A program made the translations under genes and the position numbers. A DNA stretch of 17,273 nucleotides. Origin: an uncultured Phenylobacterium sp. GTDB lineage: Bacteria; Pseudomonadota; Alphaproteobacteria; Caulobacterales; Caulobacteraceae. Positions 1-6,865 of the stretch are shown piece by piece (position 1 is the stretch's first letter; every line of letters begins with the position of its first letter). The notes beneath the pieces were generated by a model. It was not told the DNA's origin and searched no databases. It saw only the letters and a list, made by a program, of their open reading frames with translations. Location of the stretch: the NCBI GenBank assembly GCA_945952355.1, contig CAMFIW010000011.1, positions 1 to 17,273 of the forward strand, written 5' to 3'.

Positions 1-134
1 ATCCAAGTGTTACGCGAGATGTTCCCGGGGCGGGCATAGCGACTCGCGTCGATGGCTTCGAAGGTTGCCTCCGGAAGGCGGAGATTGATGCGGTCCAGCG
101 ACCGAACAGCGGGCGATTTCGAATCAGCGAGCAT
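1..134 (-). CDS. Ribbon-helix-helix (CopG/ParD-like) DNA-binding protein, 3' part missing
   Basis: Reading the minus strand from an ATG at 134 gives an uninterrupted 44-codon frame that leaves the window at position 1, so only the N-terminus is seen. After about 12 polar residues comes D-R-I-N-L-R-L-P-E-A, then a helix, then R-P-G-N-I-S-R-N-T-W. A short beta-strand followed by a helix and a G-N-x-S-R-x-T-W turn is the pattern of ribbon-helix-helix regulators, including toxin-antitoxin antitoxins and plasmid-type repressors. Proteins of this family act as dimers and often repress their own promoter. The 28-bp palindrome directly upstream of the ATG fits that role. No Shine-Dalgarno is visible because the palindrome occupies its place. 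Whether a toxin gene follows cannot be seen. The fold call is from the motif only. Confidence 0.7.
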   Translation of the reverse strand, partial: MLADSKSPAVRSLDRINLRLPEATFEAIDASRYARPGNISRNTW

Positions 135-162
135 GGCGCCAGTGTGGCGCCACACTGGCGCC
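135..162. promoter_or_regulatory. Perfect 28-bp palindrome, probable operator
   Basis: GGCGCCAGTGTG, a central GCGC, then CACACTGGCGCC: every base pairs with its mirror. It contains three GGCGCC hexamers starting at 135, 146 and 157, exactly 11 bp apart, so they face the same side of the helix. It touches the start codon of the minus-strand ribbon-helix-helix gene and lies 65 bp upstream of the plus-strand start at 228. The likely role is an autoregulatory operator for the ribbon-helix-helix protein that may also control the rightward pair. In RNA it could form a 12-bp stem. Confidence 0.7.
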
Positions 163-227
163 CCGTCGATGGTTCTGATTTTGTTCTAGTCGGGCGCTGC
201 CGTCAACCTCAGCCCGGGAGAGGGGCC

Positions 228-797
228 ATGCCGATGAATCGCATTTACCCGATCACGATCCGACGCAGTTTCGTCGCGGGCGACTTGCGGATGCCCTCAG
301 TCGCCGAGTTGGAGCGTGGTGAAGATGACGGGCTCGGCGGAAATCAGCACTATCAGGATCTGAGAGGCGTCTCGTGGGATCAGGTCGCAGAGGTGGTGGA
401 TGAGGAGGCGGCGCTGATGGCCAGGTTCGAGGCGGCCGGGGACCTCGACGCTGAGGCCGAAGAATTCGAAGACGAGCGGCTTGACGGCGACGACGCGCTA
501 CGGGGTCTGGACGTCGGAGTAGCTGGCGCAATCTTCGCCCTCTCAGCCCTTGGCGCGGTCCCCATCGGAAGCTGCAACGCGGGCGGGTTTGGCGGCCATC
601 ACGTCGCCAGCTTTCCGTACGTCGCCTTCTTCGCCGAGGCGGCTATCGCCCCGTTGATCCTCTCGATCGCGGAGTCGGCGGAGGTAGGCCTCGATGTGGT
701 GGACGGGGGGACCGGCCGGCTGTTCGGCCGCACAGACCATGAATTGCACCGTTTCGCCCGAGTCTCCCTAAGCCGCATGCGAGGGGGCCATGTCTGA
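228..797 (+). CDS. Uncharacterised 189-aa protein, partner of the Mrr-like gene
   Basis: I do not recognise a named family. The ATG at 228 is preferred because GGGAGAGG sits 4-11 bases upstream; an earlier in-frame ATG at 144 lies inside the palindrome and would add 28 unconvincing residues. Residues 1-90 are acidic and polar, with a run rich in Glu and Asp near residues 68-90. Residues 95-189 look like a compact alpha/beta domain: A-L-S-A-L-G-A-V-P-I-G, then S115-C116-N117 and G-G-F-G-G-H124-H125, then a hydrophobic P-Y-V-A-F-F-A segment. The Cys and His-His pair could be catalytic or metal-binding, but that is a guess. The stop codon overlaps the next gene by 8 bp, implying translational coupling and joint function. 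No signal peptide is seen, so it is probably cytoplasmic. Confidence 0.75.
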   Translation: MPMNRIYPITIRRSFVAGDLRMPSVAELERGEDDGLGGNQHYQDLRGVSWDQVAEVVDEEAALMARFEAAGDLDAEAEEFEDERLDGDDALRGLDVGVAGAIFALSALGAVPIGSCNAGGFGGHHVASFPYVAFFAEAAIAPLILSIAESAEVGLDVVDGGTGRLFGRTDHELHRFARVSLSRMRGGHV

Positions 798-2292
798 GGC
801 TGTTGCCGGTCGTAGAGGACGGCGGCGGTTTGACGTCGACGATGGCCCGTTGGATTTGGCCGACGTCGACTTCGCAAATCTCCAGACGGTCACCGTCGCA
901 ATCGCGATCGCCAGCTTGGGATCGGCCAATTCGCACATCAACATCAGCATGTCGCTGCTCAACGTCGCCTGGGCTCTGGAAAAGCTGGCGGCCGAGGCGG
1001 ACAGCATCAAGATATCGGTTGGCGGTTATTTCAACAGACAGGTCACAGCGGTCTTTAAGGGGCCCAAGGCAAGCTTCGGCTCAGCCCTCGAAGAGATTGC
1101 GCTGATCTTCAATGAAGACGACGTCGAAGACCCGTCTCCAGAGCTGCGAACCCGGATTGATGAAATCGGCTATCAAATTGGCGACTTCCGGGACGATGTG
1201 GCAAGACGTGCGCACAAGTTCCCTGAGGTCGTCGATTGGTATTTGGCTGATCTCGTCTTGGGCGCGAACCACGAATGGCGTAGCGAGCAGCCAGACTATG
1301 TGCGCGGGCAATTCGCCGAATTCCCTGAACGGCGGTTCCGATATTTCCGCAGCGCTTACAGCCACCAGCTCGGCGATCTATGCTTTTGCACCGACACCGG
1401 CTGGATTCTGTCTCCGGACGTGGCGCTCGACGCGTTCTTCCGCGCCACTGGTCAAAAGTATCGCGCATCGGAATTCATGGAAGCGGAGCTCCTAGCGGGG
1501 TCTGCGATCGCCGTCGCGTCAACCATCGCTGTGCGATTCCCCGCTAAGGACTTCCTCCACGCCGCCTCGTGCATCGATGCGCTCATGGCCGTCCAAACGG
1601 ACGGGGAGGAGGCGGAATTCGAGGCGCCCGCGAACCGGGGCGCGGCTGCCTTGCTCGAAGGCCAGTGCCGGCTGCGCATCCACAACAGTGGCACATTGAT
1701 CATCGTCTGTGACGGCGTCGCCCAGTATCTGCTCTATGGCGCCGAGCCGATTCCGCACGCCAAGTTAGCGCCTCTCGTCCCACCTGCCGCTGCATCTCAG
1801 AACCGTCTCGCAGAGTTGGCGGGCCTCGGCCGCTCGATCCGTTGCCCGTGGGAGCAGCTTAACGACGACCAGTTCGAGGAGCTTTGCTACGACATTATCC
1901 GTCGCCACCCGCAAATGAAGACCTCAAGCGTCCGTAAGCTTGGAAAATCCCGCTCACGTGACGGCGGGCGCGACATTGAGGCTTTCGAAGTGACTCGGTC
2001 GCCCGACGCGAAGCCCGCCAAGTGGATCTTCCAATGCAAGCTGATTACGACCGGCGCGTCCCTGTCAGGACGGAAGCTACAGGATGTCGGCGACATGCTC
2101 GATCAGCACGGGGCCGCCGGCTTTGGGGTCATGACCTCGGGCCCCATCGACGCAACCCTGTACGACAAGCTCGACGCGTTGTGCGGGCGCCGTAAGGTCA
2201 AGCAGCACAACTACTCCGTCTATGAGCTGGAGCGCGAACTCCTTCAGCACCCCGATCTTCGATATCTTTATTTCGAGCGACGCGAAGGTTAA
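790..2292 (+). CDS. Mrr-like PD-(D/E)XK restriction endonuclease with large unassigned N-terminal region
   Basis: 500 aa, starting at an ATG with GAGGGGG just upstream and overlapping the previous gene by 8 bp. The C-terminal part from about W354 matches the Mrr-type nuclease pattern: W-E-Q-L-x-D-x-x-F-E-E-L-C-Y-D-I-I, then D391-G-G-R-D395, then W412-I-F-Q-C-K417. D395 and Q415-C-K417 are the expected metal-binding and catalytic residues of the PD-(D/E)XK fold with Gln in the middle position, as in Mrr relatives. Residues 1-340 are unlike any domain I can name and could sense a target or bind a partner. It probably cuts DNA in a defence context, working with the 189-aa protein. The nuclease call is well supported; the defence role is inferred from domain and gene pairing. 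Confidence 0.82.
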   Translation: MSEAVAGRRGRRRFDVDDGPLDLADVDFANLQTVTVAIAIASLGSANSHINISMSLLNVAWALEKLAAEADSIKISVGGYFNRQVTAVFKGPKASFGSALEEIALIFNEDDVEDPSPELRTRIDEIGYQIGDFRDDVARRAHKFPEVVDWYLADLVLGANHEWRSEQPDYVRGQFAEFPERRFRYFRSAYSHQLGDLCFCTDTGWILSPDVALDAFFRATGQKYRASEFMEAELLAGSAIAVASTIAVRFPAKDFLHAASCIDALMAVQTDGEEAEFEAPANRGAAALLEGQCRLRIHNSGTLIIVCDGVAQYLLYGAEPIPHAKLAPLVPPAAASQNRLAELAGLGRSIRCPWEQLNDDQFEELCYDIIRRHPQMKTSSVRKLGKSRSRDGGRDIEAFEVTRSPDAKPAKWIFQCKLITTGASLSGRKLQDVGDMLDQHGAAGFGVMTSGPIDATLYDKLDALCGRRKVKQHNYSVYELERELLQHPDLRYLYFERREG

Positions 2293-2374
2293 CGTCCTAG
2301 CAGCGCCCAAGACAACTTGCGCCTAACATATCTTATGCGAAATCAATGACTTAGAAGTCTTGAAGAATAAGGCG

Positions 2375-2409
2375 TTTCCGATAGGCCTCAAGCTAGACGT
2401 TATCGGAAA
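2375..2409. repeat. Inverted repeat in the 213-bp gap after the nuclease gene
   Basis: TTTCCGATA (2375-2383) and TATCGGAAA (2401-2409) are exact complements around a 17-base loop. A smaller dyad, GACTT-AG-AAGTC, lies at 2348-2359. The stretch 2293-2505 lies between converging genes (nuclease plus, EamA permease minus), contains no convincing ORF and is more AT-rich than its surroundings. The repeat may be part of a bidirectional terminator, but no clear T-tract follows either arm. Confidence 0.35.
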
Positions 2410-2505
2410 TCGTCTGATCGGCTCGGTCGATTCCGAGATCTGCAGCCGTCGAGTCTCAGGGCCTGCGGCGCGACGCAGCCCAATCTAACCTGGGACGGGC
2501 CACGA

Positions 2506-3609
2506 CTAATGGGCGTGATCGTGCCTGTGATGCAGGTCGGGGAAATGCGCGTGCCGGTGCGCCAGGCGTTTGTGCCGGTGGCGATGGGTATGCGGCTCGC
2601 CAGGAAGCTCGCCGGCTCCGTGCGCATGCTGGTGGTGTTCGTCGTGAACATGAGGGTGTTCGTGTTCCAGTGGTTCGTGGATGTGCTCGTGCTCATGTCG
2701 TTCCACAAGATGCAGGTAGAGGCCGACGGCCATGAGCACGGCGGCGGCGACCAGTTGCCAACTGACGGCCTCGCCGAACATCAGCACGGCTAACACCGCC
2801 CCGATGAATGGGGCTGTCGAGAAGTACGCACCGGTGCGCGCCGTTCCAAGAAACCGCAGGGCGAGGACGAACAAGACGAGGCTGACGCCGTAGCCCAGGA
2901 AGCCCACGATTCCGGCGCCGGCCAGAAGCGCGCCGCTCGGAAGGTGAGCGCCGCTGACCAGGGCCAGAGTTAGATTTACGGCCCCGGCGGCGAGGCCTTT
3001 CACCATGGCGATCTGCACGGGGTCGGCGCCGCTGACTTTCCGCGTCAGGTTGTTGTCGATGCCCCAGGCCAGGCACGCCCCCGCGATCAGGAGAGCGCCG
3101 AAGCCAAAGCCGCCGAACCCGGAGCCGCCTTGCCAGGAAAGCAGCAGCGCGCCAGCCAGGATCGTTGCGGCCCCGAGGAGTAGCCGTCGGTCCACATTCT
3201 CGCGGAACGCCAGCCAGGCGATCACCATCGTCGCCAGGCCTTCAAGGTTCAGCAGAAGGGCGGCGCTCGCTGCGGGCGTGGTGGTCAGGCCGAACATCAG
3301 AAGCACCGGCCCGGCCACGCCTCCGGAGAGCACCACGAGCCCCATCCAGCCCCACTCCCCCCGGGCGAGTGGAGCCTCGCGCGCCCCTCTTCCGGCAAGC
3401 CGCCGGCCGAAGTGCAGGATCGCCAAGCCCAGGCCAGATCCGAGATAGAGCACGCCCGCGAGCAGCCAGGGGCTGACGCCACCGCCGAGCAGCGCCTTCG
3501 CCAGGGGAGTGCTTGCACCGAACAGCGCGGCCGAGGCGATCGCGAGCGGCGCGCCCGGCCAAGCGAGAAGGCTTTTGATCGGAACCAGGAGACGATCCTC
3601 AGGTGTCAA
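2506..3609 (-). CDS. DMT/EamA-family permease with His-rich C-terminal tail
   Basis: 367 aa with about ten hydrophobic segments in two halves, the layout of EamA (drug/metabolite transporter) permeases; A-S-A-A-L-F-G-A-S-T-P near residue 25 is the typical start of the first repeat. The membrane part ends near residue 299. The last 68 residues hold 25 histidines, mostly as H-x-H pairs, a composition typical of metal-binding tails, so the substrate is probably a divalent metal ion or metal complex in this metal-gene setting. The family is known mainly for amino-acid and metabolite export, so a metal substrate is inference. The only start in this frame after the upstream TGA is TTG at 3609, with no clear Shine-Dalgarno. 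A possible TATGAT -10 element lies at 3635-3630. It follows the outer-membrane protein gene by 169 bp on the same strand. Confidence 0.85.
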   Translation of the reverse strand: MTPEDRLLVPIKSLLAWPGAPLAIASAALFGASTPLAKALLGGGVSPWLLAGVLYLGSGLGLAILHFGRRLAGRGAREAPLARGEWGWMGLVVLSGGVAGPVLLMFGLTTTPAASAALLLNLEGLATMVIAWLAFRENVDRRLLLGAATILAGALLLSWQGGSGFGGFGFGALLIAGACLAWGIDNNLTRKVSGADPVQIAMVKGLAAGAVNLTLALVSGAHLPSGALLAGAGIVGFLGYGVSLVLFVLALRFLGTARTGAYFSTAPFIGAVLAVLMFGEAVSWQLVAAAVLMAVGLYLHLVERHEHEHIHEPLEHEHPHVHDEHHQHAHGAGELPGEPHTHRHRHKRLAHRHAHFPDLHHRHDHAH

Positions 3610-3778
3610 CGCGACGTCGGCGCCAAGACATCATACTTGTTTTTCGCGAACGAGCTTCCGACGCTAGGTGCAGCAGCTTGAGCCTTGCTGGATCGCCGGA
3701 CGCCCGAGCGTCGGTCTGAGCAAGTGAACCGACATGATAGCCCACCCGCACGGTCGAAGCTCGTGTCGTAACCGGCCC

Positions 3779-4591
3779 TCAGAACCGCTTGCTGATTCCT
3801 GCCGCAACGAAAGGATGCGGCGGCGTCGAGCCAGCCGCGCCCGTGCCAACGCTGGCGTCCAGTTGGATGTCGTGCCCGATGATGTAGGCCAAGCCCGCGT
3901 CGTAGATCACCGAGGTGCGTCCACCTTTGATCTCCGGCGACTGCACTCCGGTGTCGACGAAGAAGTTCAGAACCGGGCTCGGGTTGTAGTTGAGGGTCGT
4001 GGCGAAGAGCCCGGCCTCATAGGTGCGGCCGGCGCTCTCGTAGATCGCCACGCCGACGTTCGGGTTCAGGGACCATTTCGGCGCGATGTCCCAGTCCGCG
4101 GCCAGGCGCAGGTCGGCGGTGGTGTGGCTGGTCTTGAACGGGCCGGAACCGGACGGCGCGAAGACCCGCAGGATCACGCCTAGCGAGGGCTGCGACGGAC
4201 CAGCAGTGTCCTGGAAGTGATACTTCACGCCGAGGGAGATGGGGTCGACGCCTTCACTCTTCGTCACGCCGGAGGTGGGAATGCTCACCCGGTCCCAGAT
4301 GTAGGCGCCTGTGGTCTCGACCCGCAGCTCCCAGTCCTTGCTCAGCCCCAGGCGAACCAGGGTCGGCAGGAGAAGGGTGCGGTCCGACACCCCGCCGGTG
4401 TGCCGAAACTCTTCCTGCACGCCCGTCTCGATCTGGACGTGTCCAAGTCCCACGACATTGCTGCCATCTGCAATGCCCGGCCGATCGGGATTGATGTAGT
4501 CGTCGGCCGCGTCGGCCTGGGCGGAGATCGGAGCCGACAAGGCCAAGCCGAGTCCCAGCGCCGCAGCACAACCTGAATATGTCCACGTCAT
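3779..4591 (-). CDS. Outer-membrane beta-barrel protein, phenol-degradation MetA-pathway type (transporter-like)
   Basis: 270 aa. Residues 1-27 form a Sec signal peptide ending near A-Q-A-D-A. The mature part begins with D-D-Y-I-N-P-D-R-P-G-I-A-D-G, followed by alternating beta-strands such as V-Q-I-E-T-G-V-Q, and ends in K-R-F; a terminal Phe is the usual sorting signal of outer-membrane barrels. The opening D-R-P-G-I-A-D-G and the strand pattern match the family annotated as putative MetA-pathway of phenol degradation (PF13557). Its members are often found next to metal efflux genes, and their substrate is generally unknown. The gene starts at an ATG and diverges from the protease gene at 4738. 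Passage of a metal or solute across the outer membrane is inferred from fold and context only. Confidence 0.8.
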   Translation of the reverse strand: MTWTYSGCAAALGLGLALSAPISAQADAADDYINPDRPGIADGSNVVGLGHVQIETGVQEEFRHTGGVSDRTLLLPTLVRLGLSKDWELRVETTGAYIWDRVSIPTSGVTKSEGVDPISLGVKYHFQDTAGPSQPSLGVILRVFAPSGSGPFKTSHTTADLRLAADWDIAPKWSLNPNVGVAIYESAGRTYEAGLFATTLNYNPSPVLNFFVDTGVQSPEIKGGRTSVIYDAGLAYIIGHDIQLDASVGTGAAGSTPPHPFVAAGISKRF

Positions 4592-4737
4592 GGTCGCCCC
4601 TCATCTCGGGCCCATGCGACTCAGTACGATCGCGAATCCACAGGCTCGGCTAAAGTCCTACGATCATTTTCAAGGGCCACAAGCCGGTTAGGGCCATGCT
4701 AACGGGCGCCAGGAGCCGACGACCGGGAGCACCATCC

Positions 4738-5937
4738 ATGCGCAGCGGAAGAAGTTCTCGTCGTCGCGTGCTGCACGGCGTGGGCGCGCTGGCCCTGCTG
4801 GGGGGCGGAGCAGCCTTAGGAGGCAGAGCGATGAGCGCACCGGCGGCCCCGAAATCCGACGATCCTTGGACGCCGCTGCTGGCCGATCCGGACGCGGTGA
4901 TCGTCACGGGAACGGTGCTCGGCGAGCGCGTGCGCGTCCTGATCGACACCGGCTCGGCCGCGACCATGGTCGACGCCGCCCTCGCCCAGCGCCTCGGTCT
5001 GAACCCTGCGGAGAGTCGCAGCGTTCGCGGTGACATCGGCTCGGTCACACTTGGCGCGGGCGGCGCCCTCGCCTTCGAGGTCGGCGGCGTGAAGCTGGCC
5101 ACCGACCGCTACTTCGTGACGGACTTCAGGCCGATCTTCGGCGCGGACAGCGGCGCCCCCCATCTCATCCTCGGCATCGACGCGCTGAGGGAACATGTGT
5201 TGGATATTGATTTCCCCGCCCGGCGCCTGGCGATCTGGCCGCGGGCGGGCTTCCAGCCTGGCAAGGACTCTGAACGGTTCGCGGTCGCGCGGAGCGCGCG
5301 CGGGCAGCTCTCCATTCCGATCGTGCTCGAAGGAAAGGCGCCGGTCGACACCGCCCTCGATTTGGGCAGCTCCAACCCGCTGACCATCTCGCCGGCCCTG
5401 GCCGAGGCGCTGGGCCTGCTGAACGGTCGCAGGGTCTCCTCGGCCGCCACGGGCGGCGTCGACGGCATCTCGATCAGCCGGACCATCTCTGTGTCGACGC
5501 TGCGACTCGGGCAAGACCAACTGAACGACGTGCCCTGCGAGGTTCTGGCGAAGACCGACGCCACCCTGGCGCCGGCCAAACTGGGCCTGCCGGTCCTCGG
5601 ACGCTACGGATTCGCGCTAGATGTGGCGGGCGGAGCGCTCTGGCTGCGGCCGGCGCCACGCCTGCTGGGGGCGCCCTTCCAACGCGACCTTTCGGGCCTG
5701 GGGCTCGCCCTCGAGGCCGACCGGCTTCGGGTGGTCCACGTCGCTCTGGGCGGCCCGGCGGCCCTAGCGGGTTGGCGCGAGGGTGAGAGCATCATCGCCG
5801 TGAACGGTGTGCCGATCGGTCCTGACTACGTGGCGAGAGGGCTGGCGCGGTGGCGCTACGGGCCGGCAGGCGGCAAGGCCGTGCTGTCGCTGTCGGACGG
5901 ATCTGAGCGCACGCTGGTGCTGCAACGCTACTATTGA
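4738..5937 (+). CDS. Tat-exported retropepsin-like aspartyl protease with C-terminal PDZ domain
   Basis: 399 aa from the ATG at 4738, which has GGGAG eight bases upstream; an in-frame ATG at 4696 would add 14 residues. The N-terminus carries S-S-R-R-R-V-L-H followed by a hydrophobic stretch, a twin-arginine signal, so the protein is probably periplasmic. The first lobe has the active-site motif D70-T-G-S-A in the context V-L-I-D-T-G-S-A. The second lobe repeats the fold with D208-L-G-S-S, so both catalytic aspartates may sit in one chain. A PDZ domain follows at about residues 310-395, with G-W-R-E-G-E-S-I-I-A-V-N-G. Bacterial relatives are poorly characterised. It lies between metal genes but no direct link to metals is visible; periplasmic protein processing is the most likely job. 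Confidence 0.85.
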   Translation: MRSGRSSRRRVLHGVGALALLGGGAALGGRAMSAPAAPKSDDPWTPLLADPDAVIVTGTVLGERVRVLIDTGSAATMVDAALAQRLGLNPAESRSVRGDIGSVTLGAGGALAFEVGGVKLATDRYFVTDFRPIFGADSGAPHLILGIDALREHVLDIDFPARRLAIWPRAGFQPGKDSERFAVARSARGQLSIPIVLEGKAPVDTALDLGSSNPLTISPALAEALGLLNGRRVSSAATGGVDGISISRTISVSTLRLGQDQLNDVPCEVLAKTDATLAPAKLGLPVLGRYGFALDVAGGALWLRPAPRLLGAPFQRDLSGLGLALEADRLRVVHVALGGPAALAGWREGESIIAVNGVPIGPDYVARGLARWRYGPAGGKAVLSLSDGSERTLVLQRYY

Positions 5938-5950
5938 TCCTGCCGACTTC

Positions 5951-6823
5951 CTATCGGAGCCATCCCATGGATGCACCCGCTAGGAGAAACAGGCCCAGCA
6001 GGACGCGGTAGATAACGAACGGCCAAGTGGAGAACCGCTCCAGGAAGCGCATCAGGCTCCAGATGGTCGCGAATGCGCAGACCGCGCCGACGGTGACACC
6101 TACCAGCAGGATTTTCCAACCGTGCGGGTCCATGTGAGCATTATGAAGTTCCCAAAGCTCCTTGCCGCCGGCTAACGCGATGGCGGGAATGCCGAGCAGG
6201 AACGAGAGGCGGGCCGCCTCTTCACGCCTGAGGCCGGCGGCCAACGCCGCCGTCAACGTCGAACCGGATCGCGACACCCCTGGAATGAGCGCCCCGACCT
6301 GGGCGAGACCAACAACCAGCGCATCCCATCCTGTCGCTTGGTCCATTGTACGCCTGTGGGCGGCCAGACCTTCAGCCAAGGCGAGCAGGAGGCCCATGGC
6401 AAGGCAGGCGACGCCAATCGCGGGGATGCTCCGGAGTGGGGAGCCACACGCGTTGAGGACCGGTGCGAGCGCCAAGCCGGCGACCAAGATCGGCAGGGTC
6501 GCAACCCCGATCCAGACCACAAGGCGTAAGTGCGGATTTCGAAACTGCCGCTGGGCTATCGCCCGGCCAGAGCCGACTGCAAGATTGCTGACGTCCGCCC
6601 AGAAATAGCTGACGACAGCGGCCAGGGCGGCGAGTTGCATGGCTGCGGAGAACGCGGCTCCCGGATCTGGCCAGCCAAGTATAGCGGGCACGATCCGCAT
6701 GTGGGCGGTGGAGGAGACCGGGAGAAGCTCTGTCACCCCTTGGACGACACCTAAGACCGCGACCTTTCCGTAACCGAGGGCGACGAACCCCGTATCGACT
6801 CCACCATAGCAAGCCCCAGCCAT
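5951..6823 (-). CDS. uppP: Undecaprenyl-diphosphatase (UppP/BacA family)
   Basis: 290 aa from the ATG at 6823, which has GGGGGAG five bases upstream; a GTG at 6847 would add eight residues but lacks such a site. Multi-pass membrane enzyme that converts undecaprenyl diphosphate to the monophosphate, releasing phosphate on the periplasmic side. Both family signatures are present: Q28-G-V-T-E32-L-L-P-V-S-S-T-A-H41 and P181-G-V-S-R185-S-G-S-T189. It lies 42 bp after the short CDF transporter on the same strand and probably shares its MerR-type promoter. In the Cupriavidus lead-resistance operon a UppP (PbrB) supplies periplasmic phosphate that traps exported Pb(II); the setting here suggests the same use rather than the housekeeping role. 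Family call firm, lead role inferred. Confidence 0.92.
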   Translation of the reverse strand: MAGACYGGVDTGFVALGYGKVAVLGVVQGVTELLPVSSTAHMRIVPAILGWPDPGAAFSAAMQLAALAAVVSYFWADVSNLAVGSGRAIAQRQFRNPHLRLVVWIGVATLPILVAGLALAPVLNACGSPLRSIPAIGVACLAMGLLLALAEGLAAHRRTMDQATGWDALVVGLAQVGALIPGVSRSGSTLTAALAAGLRREEAARLSFLLGIPAIALAGGKELWELHNAHMDPHGWKILLVGVTVGAVCAFATIWSLMRFLERFSTWPFVIYRVLLGLFLLAGASMGWLR

Positions 6824-6865
6824 GCTACTCCCCCGACAGCCACGCACGATTTGAACCCTTGGCGG

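Noticed and set aside
144..227. Upstream in-frame ATG at 144 as the start of the 189-aa protein
   Set aside because: It lies inside the 28-bp palindrome, has no ribosome site, and the added 28 residues look like random translation; the ATG at 228 has a good Shine-Dalgarno.
2510..2710. Repeated cat/gtg/cgtg pattern as a tandem DNA repeat
   Set aside because: It is explained by the His-rich coding tail of the EamA gene on the minus strand; there is no fixed repeat unit.
3005..3448. Long plus-strand frames opposite the EamA gene
   Set aside because: They are antisense to a clear membrane protein, Pro/Arg/Ser-rich, and typical of shadow frames in GC-rich DNA.
3696..3712. Small GACGC-CCGA-GCGTC hairpin between the barrel and EamA genes
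   Set aside because: The stem is only five base pairs plus a bulge with no T-tract; too weak to call a terminator.
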